From assembly GCA_019264505.1 (NCBI GenBank), contig JAHUZY010000072.1:1-10585 (forward strand): DNA of 10,585 nucleotides, written 5' to 3'. This stretch comes from Phenylobacterium sp. (lineage in GTDB: Bacteria > Pseudomonadota > Alphaproteobacteria > Caulobacterales > Caulobacteraceae). The position numbers were made by a program, and so were the translations under genes. Positions 5,809 to 10,585 of the stretch are shown here, one piece after another. The notes under the pieces are model-generated. The model was not told where the DNA came from, searched no databases, and saw only the letters and a program-made list of their open reading frames with translations. The first letter of the stretch is position 1. Each line of letters starts with the position of its first letter.

Positions 5809-6840
5809 TTAGGCGATGGCCTTGGTCTTGATCAGGCCGCGCTCGTCCAGCAGTTGGGCGATCTGGATGGCGTTCAGCGCCGCGCCCTTGCGCAGGTTGT
5901 CGGCCACGACCCACATGTTCAGGCCGTGCTCCACGGTCGGGTCGTTGCGGATGCGGCTGACAAAGACCGGGAACTCGCCCTGGGATTCCTTAGGCGTCAT
6001 GTAGCCGGTCTCATCGCGCTTATCGATGACCACCAGGCCAGGCGAGTCGCGCAGCAGGTCGCGGGCTTCGTCCTCGTCCAGGGGATTGTGGAACTCGATG
6101 TTCACCGCTTCGGAATGGCCGACCATGACCGGCACCCGCACGCAGGTGACCGTCAGCTTGATGGCCGGATCGATCATCTTGTGGGTCTCGTTCCACATCT
6201 TGGCCTCTTCGTCGGTGTAGCCGTCGTCGCCGAAGGCGCCGATGAAGGGGATGACATTGAAGGCGATCTGCTTGGGGAACTTCTTGGGCGGCGGCGCGCC
6301 CAGGACGAAGACGCCCTTGGTCTGATCCCAGAGCTCGTCCATGCCCTCTTTGCCGGCGCCGGAGACCGACTGGTAGGTCGAGACCACCACCCGCTTGATC
6401 TTGGCCCGGTCATGCAGGGGCTTCAGCGCCACCACCAGCTGGGCGGTCGAGCAGTTGGGATTGGCGATGATGTTCTTCTTGTGGGCGAAGGACACATCGT
6501 CCGGGTTCACCTCCGGCACGATCAGCGGCACGTCCGGGTCCATCCGGAAGGCCGAGGAATTGTCGATGACGATGGGGCCGGCGGCGCCGATCTTGGGCGA
6601 CCACTCCTTGGAGAAGGAGCCCGACACGCTCATCAGCACCAGGTCGACGGTGGAGAAGTCGAACTGGGCGATATCCTCGCAGGCCACCGTCTGGTCGCCG
6701 AAGGACACCTTCACGCCGATGGATTTGCGCGAGGCGATCGCGTGAATCTTGTCCACGGGGAATTCCACTTCCTCGAGGATATTCAGCATCTCACGGCCCA
6801 CATTGCCCGTGGCGCCGACGACGGCCACCCGGTAACCCAT
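5809..6840 (-). CDS. asd: Aspartate-semialdehyde dehydrogenase
   Basis: Enzyme of 343 residues that reduces aspartyl phosphate to aspartate semialdehyde with NADPH, the branch point leading to lysine, diaminopimelate, methionine and threonine. The nucleotide-binding loop GATGNVG is at residues 9-15. The phosphate- and substrate-binding part includes NSSAFRMD (94-101). The active-site cysteine is Cys130 in NPNCST, and the catalytic histidine is probably His242 in VPVMVGHSEA. YQSVSGAGKEG (156-166) is the conserved segment between them. All expected features and length are normal. The ATG at 6838-6840 follows AGGAG by eight bases. A longer frame to 6951 exists but has no such support. It is a single gene divergent from the thioesterase. 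Confidence 0.97.
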   Translation of the reverse strand: MGYRVAVVGATGNVGREMLNILEEVEFPVDKIHAIASRKSIGVKVSFGDQTVACEDIAQFDFSTVDLVLMSVSGSFSKEWSPKIGAAGPIVIDNSSAFRMDPDVPLIVPEVNPDDVSFAHKKNIIANPNCSTAQLVVALKPLHDRAKIKRVVVSTYQSVSGAGKEGMDELWDQTKGVFVLGAPPPKKFPKQIAFNVIPFIGAFGDDGYTDEEAKMWNETHKMIDPAIKLTVTCVRVPVMVGHSEAVNIEFHNPLDEDEARDLLRDSPGLVVIDKRDETGYMTPKESQGEFPVFVSRIRNDPTVEHGLNMWVVADNLRKGAALNAIQIAQLLDERGLIKTKAIA

Positions 6841-6879
6841 CGAACTCTCTCCTGAATGTCTTTGGCGGTGCGTTCCGTT

Positions 6880-6916
6880 ACGCCGCCGCATGAACGCGCG
6901 CAAGCACGCCGCCGCA
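6880..6916. repeat. Direct repeat of 11 bases upstream of asd
   Basis: ACGCCGCCGCA occurs at 6880-6890 and again, identical, at 6906-6916, with starts 26 bases apart. Both lie in the predicted asd leader, between the proposed promoter and the ATG. It may be a regulator site or chance in GC-rich DNA. Confidence 0.35.
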
Positions 6917-6936
6917 AGGGCCCGTCCGGCCGCGGC

Positions 6937-6965
6937 TTCGTCCCCCCTCACCTAGGGGCTAGGAT
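6937..6965 (+). promoter_or_regulatory. Putative promoter of the thioesterase gene
   Basis: The -10 candidate is TAGGAT (6960-6965) within GCTAGGAT, with a weak -35 TTCGTC (6937-6942) 17 bases before it. Together with the opposing asd box it forms the palindrome CCTAGGGGCTAGG (6951-6963). Transcription would begin near 6972, with a leader of about 50 bases. Confidence 0.35.
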
Positions 6966-6977
6966 GGGTGAGCGCAA
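6949..6977 (-). promoter_or_regulatory. Putative promoter of asd
   Basis: On the minus strand TTGCGC (6972-6977) and TAGGTG (6949-6954) are separated by 17 bases. The leader would be about 100 bases. An alternative closer to the gene is TTGCGC (6898-6903) with TAACGG (6875-6880), also 17 bases apart. Confidence 0.35.
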
Positions 6978-7021
6978 CCCGGGGGCGAGAGACCCTGGCG
7001 GACATCCAGGGAGAGACGACC

Positions 7022-7429
7022 ATGAGCCAGACCGATACCGGCATGCCCTTCGCCAACCTCATGGGGGTGCAGATCCTGGAGCGGGAGAAGGACAGGGTGG
7101 TGGGCCAGCTTGCGGTCCGCGAGGACCTCTGCACCGCCGGCGGCATCCTGCACGGGGGCGCCTTCATGGCCTTCGCCGACGCGCTCGGCGCCATCGGCGG
7201 CTACCTGAACCTGCCGGCCGGCGCGCGGCCCACCACCCTGGAAAGCAAGACCAACTTCCTGGGCTCAGCCAAGGTGGGGACCACCGTCACCGGCGAGGCA
7301 ACGCCCCTGCACATCGGCCGCCGCTCTAGCGTCTGGCAGACCCGCATCACCGACGAGACCGGCAAGCTCCTGGCCCTGGTCCTCCAGACCCAGATGACGG
7401 TGGAGGTCGGGTCGGCGCCTAAAACCTGA
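7022..7429 (+). CDS. PaaI-family hotdog-fold thioesterase
   Basis: A 135-residue protein of the hotdog-fold acyl-CoA thioesterase family (PaaI/YdiI group), which hydrolyses aromatic or medium-chain acyl-CoA esters in the cytoplasm. The catalytic motif is ILHGGAFMAFADALG, with His44-Gly45-Gly46 and the acidic residue Asp53 on the central helix. The following strands (TTLESKTNFLGSAKVGTTVT and the end LALVLQTQMTVEV) fit the fold. The ATG at 7022 follows AGGGAG (7008-7013) by eight bases; an in-frame ATG at 6968 lacks such a site. It is a lone gene divergent from asd, and the substrate cannot be told from the sequence. Confidence 0.88.
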   Translation: MSQTDTGMPFANLMGVQILEREKDRVVGQLAVREDLCTAGGILHGGAFMAFADALGAIGGYLNLPAGARPTTLESKTNFLGSAKVGTTVTGEATPLHIGRRSSVWQTRITDETGKLLALVLQTQMTVEVGSAPKT

Positions 7430-7462
7430 TCAGCGGCGCCCGATCCTCCCGCAGTGCAGCAG

Positions 7463-7479
7463 TGCGATGTTGCGTCGCA
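7463..7479. promoter_or_regulatory. Possible operator upstream of the secreted-protein gene
   Basis: The arms TGCGA (7463-7467) and TCGCA (7475-7479) form a short dyad with a seven-base spacer, ending 11 bases before the proposed -35 box. Size and position suit an activator or repressor site, but a five-base arm can easily occur by chance here. Confidence 0.3.
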
Positions 7480-7489
7480 AAATTGTTGC

Positions 7490-7519
7490 TTGTGACCCAG
7501 GGGAAAGGGGCGCTAAAGC
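7490..7519 (+). promoter_or_regulatory. Putative promoter of the UrcA-like gene
   Basis: TTGTGA (7490-7495) and GCTAAAGC (7512-7519) fit a Caulobacter-type housekeeping promoter, with seven of eight bases of GCTANAWC in the -10 region. Transcription would begin near 7525 and give a leader of about 95 bases holding a hairpin. Confidence 0.5.
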
Positions 7520-7520
7520 T

Positions 7521-7571
7521 CCTCTCAAGGCGGCCGACAACGACGCAATCGACGACGAAGGCCGCCAGAGG
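7521..7571 (+). other. Hairpin in the leader of the UrcA-like gene
   Basis: CCTCT (7521-7525) and GGCGGCC (7529-7535) pair with GGCCGCC (7560-7566) and AGAGG (7567-7571), giving a 12-pair stem with a three-base bulge and a 24-base loop. A second CCTCT at 7601-7605, near the ribosome binding site, could pair with the same AGAGG instead, so an alternative fold is possible. The stem begins almost at the predicted transcription start, so only its inner part may be transcribed. Confidence 0.4.
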
Positions 7572-7620
7572 AACGCCCCGAAAAGTGGTTGTCATCAACC
7601 CCTCTCCGGGAACGAATAAA

Positions 7621-7905
7621 ATGATCGCTCGTATCGCTGCTCTCGCCGCCGTCGCGGCTGTGTCCATCTCGGCCCCCGCCTTCGCCCAAGGCGTCAAGGT
7701 CCAGCTCGCCGGCAAGTCCGTCGAACAGGTCCATGCCGACATCGTCAGCGCCGCCCGCACGGTGTGCCTGCGCGAAACCACCACCGAAACCTTCCGCCAG
7801 TCCGCCCAGGCCCGCTGCGTGAAGTCGACCGTGGAAGCCACCCTGGAAAAGGTCGGCGACGCCGATCTGGCCGCCGTGGCCGGCATGGAACTGGCCCAGC
7901 GCTAA
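7621..7905 (+). CDS. Small secreted protein, UrcA-like
   Basis: A 94-residue precursor. Residues 1-22 form a signal peptide with a hydrophobic core of Ala, Val and Leu and an AFA cleavage site before Gln23, so a mature protein of about 72 residues should reach the periplasm or outside. It has two cysteines, Cys49 (SAARTVC) and Cys66 (QARCVKSTVEA), which could form a disulfide. The pattern of an amphipathic helix ending in AARxVC, followed by a second Cys and STVEATL, resembles the UrcA family of alphaproteobacteria, named after a uranium-induced Caulobacter gene. Molecular function is unknown. The ATG at 7621 has only a weak CGGGAACG before it, but upstream in-frame starts would destroy the signal peptide. 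A strong terminator follows. Confidence 0.75.
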   Translation: MIARIAALAAVAAVSISAPAFAQGVKVQLAGKSVEQVHADIVSAARTVCLRETTTETFRQSAQARCVKSTVEATLEKVGDADLAAVAGMELAQR

Positions 7906-7938
7906 GCCTCGCCGCCGCAGGCCAGAAGCGCCTGCAGC

Positions 7939-7986
7939 GACGCAAAGTCTGGAAAGGCCGGCGGCGACGCCGGCCTTTCTTGCGTC
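7939..7986 (+). terminator. Intrinsic terminator of the UrcA-like gene
   Basis: A perfect 11-base stem (AAAGGCCGGCG at 7953-7963, CGCCGGCCTTT at 7968-7978) with loop GCGA is followed by TTTCTT. Outer arms GACGCAA (7939-7945) and TTGCGTC (7980-7986) can close a second stem, which is unusual. It begins 34 bases after the stop codon and separates this gene from the next one. Confidence 0.88.
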
Positions 7987-8026
7987 TGGGGATCATGCTT
8001 GTCTGGATCGCCAGAAGGAGGACCCC

Positions 8027-8344
8027 ATGGCTGAGCCCGACGACCTCAAGGTCACCAACAACACCAAGGACGGCCGGTTCGAGGTCCGCCTGGGGGATGA
8101 CGTGGCCTTCGCCGAGTACCGGCTTCTGAAGACCGGCATCCTCTTTCCCCACACCGAGGTCCCACCGGCCTTTGAAGGCAAGGGCGTCGGCTCCCTGCTG
8201 GTCCGCACCGCCCTGGATTACGCCCGCGAGCACGGTCAGGCGGTGATGCCGGTCTGTCCCTTCTTCGCCAGCTACATCAAGCGGCACGCGGAATATCAGG
8301 ACCTGCTGCACCCCGACTATCGCAAGAGCCTCGGCCTGGACTGA
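8027..8344 (+). CDS. Small GNAT-fold N-acetyltransferase (COG2388 type)
   Basis: A 105-residue protein of the minimal GNAT family related to human NATD1 and E. coli YjdJ. It should bind acetyl-CoA through the segment EVPPAFEGKGVGSLLVRTAL (about residues 44-63), where GKGVGS is the pyrophosphate-binding loop. The end of the domain, VMPVCPFFASYIKRHAEYQDLL, is characteristic, with Cys, Pro and the RHxEY motif conserved. The substrate is unknown for most members. AAGGAGG at 8015-8021 lies five bases before the ATG, the strongest ribosome binding site in the window. The terminator just upstream means it needs its own promoter in the 45 bases between, where I see no clear one. Confidence 0.9.
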   Translation: MAEPDDLKVTNNTKDGRFEVRLGDDVAFAEYRLLKTGILFPHTEVPPAFEGKGVGSLLVRTALDYAREHGQAVMPVCPFFASYIKRHAEYQDLLHPDYRKSLGLD

Positions 8345-8399
8345 GCCGGTGAGCGCCGCTGCGCCCCGCCCCGTCCGCACACGCGCATGGCGAGAGGGG

Positions 8400-8429
8400 T
8401 TGGCGGCGCCCGACAACCTATTGTAGGAA
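8400..8429 (+). promoter_or_regulatory. Putative promoter of the M16 peptidase gene
   Basis: TTGGCG (8400-8405) and TAGGAA (8424-8429) are separated by 18 bases. Transcription would begin near 8436, about 30 bases before the TTG start. The -35 box is identical to that proposed for the ABC ATPase gene. Confidence 0.4.
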
Positions 8430-8465
8430 AGTCAGGTCTGTTTCTGTTTTGTTCGGGGGCGAACC

Positions 8466-10585
8466 TTGCGGAGCTTTTGGGCGGCTTGCGCGCTGGCGGG
8501 GAGTCTTGCGCTCGCCGGGCTGCCGGAGGCGAGGGCCGATGAGCCAGCGGCCGAGGTTCACCCGGATCTGGTGATCGGGGAGCTGTCCAACGGGCTCGAA
8601 TACCAGATCCTGCCTCTGACGGGTCGCGAGGGGGTCGCCTTCCGCCTGCTGGTCTGGGTGGGCAGCCAGGCCGAGACCGACGACAATCGCGGGATCGCCC
8701 ACTTCGTCGAACACATGGCCTTCCGCACCACACGCCGGTTCGCCGATGGGGAGATGGACCAGGCCATGGCCCAGGCCGGCGCCGCCTTTGGCCGCGACCA
8801 CGTGGCCTATACCGGGCGCTGGACCACCACCTATCACCTGGACCTGCCCAGCCGCGATCCCGGCCCGATCGCCACCGGCCTTGAGTGGCTGCGGGATGTG
8901 GGGGACGGCCTGTCCTTTCTCCCCGCCGAGGTGGCCGCTGAACGGGGCGTGGTGCTGGCCGAGCGCCTGGACCGGACCTGGACCGGCCAGGCGGTCGAGG
9001 AGCAGGAGACCGCCTTCCATTTCCGACCGGAGGACAGCCTCAGCCCGGGCGGCGCGGTGGCCACCCTGCGGGCCATGACGCCGGCGGATCTCAAGGCCTT
9101 CCACGCCAAGTGGTATCGTCCGGACCGGGCGTTGCTGGTGGTGACCGGGGATGTGGAGCCGAGGGCCATGGTCGCCGAGCTGGAGCGGCGGCTGGGGGGA
9201 TGGGCCGGGGCCGGCGAGCGGCCGCGGATGGCCGACACCCCTGACCCCGAGCCGCCCGAGGCGCCGGTCGCCCTCATCCTGCCGCCGACACGCCTGCCCG
9301 CCCAGAGCCTGGCCTGTCGCAACGCCCCGGTTCCAGAGGCGGGGACGGGAGGCCTGGAGCAGGACATTCTGCTGGAGGTGCTCAGCCGCCGCCTGGCCCG
9401 GGCTGCGGCGACCGCCCGCGGGGTCTACAGCCTGGAATTCGACACCACCGGCCGATACGAGACACGGCAGGTGGCCTGCCTTATGGCGAGCCACGGGCCG
9501 CAGATGGGGCTGGACGCTCTGAACCTCGCCCAGGGCGAGCTTCGCGCCTTCGCTGTCCATGGGCCCGACCAGGGCGAGATCGACGCCGCCGTCGCCGAAC
9601 AGCGAGCCAAGGCCCGGGGCGCTCTCACCGAGCGGGCCAACGCCACGGCCGCCGAGATCGCCGACGAGCTGGTCTATTCCATCGCAGGCGGCGGGACCTT
9701 CCTGCACCCCCACCAGATGATGCGCCAGGTGAGCCGCGGCGCGCCGAGCCTGACCCCTGAGCGTCTCCGGCAGACCTTCGCCGCGCTGTGGCCAGAGGAC
9801 GCCCCGCCAACCCTCTCGGTGGAGGAGGCAGGCGCCACCGCCGAGGCCGTGATCTCAGGCTGGCGCGCGGCCGCCGCCGGCCCCCTGCCCCGTCCCACGG
9901 AGGCGCCCCGTCCCATCGATCTTGACCTGGGTCCGCCGGGCAAGGTGATCCGGCGGGAGGCTCTGGCGCAGGGGGCGACGCGCCTCACCTTCGCCAACGG
10001 CCTGGTCCTCAACCACCTGGCCAGCGACCGCTCGCCCGGATCTGTGGAGATCATCGTCCGCCAGGGGCCAGGCGCCCGCCAGCTCAACGCCGGCGACTAC
10101 GTGACTGCGTCGGTGGCCGTCTCCATCCTGCCCTATGCGGGGATCGAGGCGGCGAGCTACACCGCCCTCCAGGAGCTGAACGCCCAGTGGAGCTGGGATT
10201 TCGACGTCCGTTTCGGCGAGTACGGGCTGGCCGTCACCGCCCGCAGCTTCGCCGATCAGGTCACCCCGCACCTGACCCTTATCACCGCGCACCTGGCGAC
10301 GCCGGGCTTCTCCGATGAGACCGCCGACCAGTTGGCCCTGCTGGCCGCCCACATGGAGCAGGAGATCCAGCTCGACCCGGCCGAGGCCGCCGCCCACGCC
10401 TTCGCCCGGACCATCTGGCCAGACACCGCCGGCGCCGCCCGGGACCCCCACACCTATCGCCGCATGACGCCAGACGACCTTAGGCGGGTGATGACCACCC
10501 AGATGGCGACAGGCCCGGTCGAGCTGACCCTGGTGGGCGATATCAGCGAGGCTGCGGCGATCGCGGCGGCCGCCACGACCCTGGG
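8466..10585 (+). CDS. Secreted M16-family zinc metallopeptidase, partial
   Basis: An open frame of 706 codons that leaves the window at the right edge. It codes for a pitrilysin-type peptidase, which usually degrades peptides in a clamshell of two similar halves. Residues 1-24 form a signal peptide (SFWAACALAGSLALAGLPEARA), so it should be periplasmic. The zinc motif HFVEH is at 79-83; the third ligand is a glutamate in ERGVVLAE (Glu159 or Glu166). Its second half begins near residue 500 with TRLTFANGLVLNHLASD and lacks HxxEH, as expected for the non-catalytic half. TTG at 8466 is the only start codon between the stop at 8424 and the signal peptide; the next ATG lies within the active site. 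The site before it is a poor GGGGGC within a small dyad (GTTCG, four G, CGAAC). Family length near 900 suggests about 200 residues are missing. Confidence 0.93.
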   Translation, partial: MRSFWAACALAGSLALAGLPEARADEPAAEVHPDLVIGELSNGLEYQILPLTGREGVAFRLLVWVGSQAETDDNRGIAHFVEHMAFRTTRRFADGEMDQAMAQAGAAFGRDHVAYTGRWTTTYHLDLPSRDPGPIATGLEWLRDVGDGLSFLPAEVAAERGVVLAERLDRTWTGQAVEEQETAFHFRPEDSLSPGGAVATLRAMTPADLKAFHAKWYRPDRALLVVTGDVEPRAMVAELERRLGGWAGAGERPRMADTPDPEPPEAPVALILPPTRLPAQSLACRNAPVPEAGTGGLEQDILLEVLSRRLARAAATARGVYSLEFDTTGRYETRQVACLMASHGPQMGLDALNLAQGELRAFAVHGPDQGEIDAAVAEQRAKARGALTERANATAAEIADELVYSIAGGGTFLHPHQMMRQVSRGAPSLTPERLRQTFAALWPEDAPPTLSVEEAGATAEAVISGWRAAAAGPLPRPTEAPRPIDLDLGPPGKVIRREALAQGATRLTFANGLVLNHLASDRSPGSVEIIVRQGPGARQLNAGDYVTASVAVSILPYAGIEAASYTALQELNAQWSWDFDVRFGEYGLAVTARSFADQVTPHLTLITAHLATPGFSDETADQLALLAAHMEQEIQLDPAEAAAHAFARTIWPDTAGAARDPHTYRRMTPDDLRRVMTTQMATGPVELTLVGDISEAAAIAAAATTL

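Noticed and set aside
5749..6855. 368-codon open frame on the plus strand
   Set aside because: It mirrors asd. The His/Gly/Asp-rich product is typical of the antisense of a GC-rich gene.
6841..6951. Longer N-terminus for asd
   Set aside because: The NADP-binding loop normally lies within the first residues, and the ATG at 6840 has a strong ribosome binding site.
7462..7620. N-terminal extension of the UrcA-like protein
   Set aside because: The added residues do not look like a protein start and would bury the signal peptide; the region carries promoter and leader signals instead.
8451..8464. SOS (LexA) box
   Set aside because: GTTCG with CGAAC is an inverted repeat, whereas the alphaproteobacterial LexA site is a direct repeat of GTTC with a seven-base spacer.
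8418..9713. 431-codon open frame on the minus strand
   Set aside because: It is antisense to the M16 peptidase, which has a signal peptide and HFVEH motif on the plus strand.

Overview
The window looks like the chromosome of an alphaproteobacterium, most likely Caulobacteraceae (Caulobacter, Phenylobacterium or a relative). GC content is high, the proteins are of that type, a small UrcA-like secreted protein is present, and the intergenic REP-type hairpins match those of the group. The family assignment rests on pattern recognition; no search was run.

Positions 1 to about 2936 are accessory DNA. A FitAB/VapBC-type toxin-antitoxin pair, a small uncharacterised protein and a 561-residue large serine recombinase run in one direction with overlaps or gaps of at most about 80 bases, which suggests one transcript. 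The recombinase gene runs straight into the 3' end of a tRNA-Arg(CCG) gene on the opposite strand. Its last nine codons and its stop lie inside the tRNA. This is the geometry of an element inserted at a tRNA 3' end. The other end of the element is not in the window and would lie to the left.

Positions 2984 to 10585 look like ordinary chromosome. In order they hold: an ABC-2-type transporter ATPase (-) diverging from a zinc-finger (CHCC) protein (+); a convergent intergenic region with a pair of inverted REP-like hairpins and a larger inverted repeat; a RarD-type EamA permease (-); aspartate-semialdehyde dehydrogenase asd (-) diverging from a PaaI-type hotdog thioesterase (+); a small secreted UrcA-like protein with a structured leader and a strong terminator; a small GNAT-fold acetyltransferase; and the first 706 codons of a secreted M16 zinc peptidase that starts with TTG and leaves the window.

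The points most worth a second look are: the recombinase-tRNA overlap, unusual for a serine recombinase; the undescribed small gene between toxin and recombinase; a recurrent TAGG-type -10 box at five promoters, including two divergent pairs whose promoters overlap; and two REP hairpins whose stems differ by compensating changes. No CRISPR array, rRNA gene or insertion-sequence transposase was seen.
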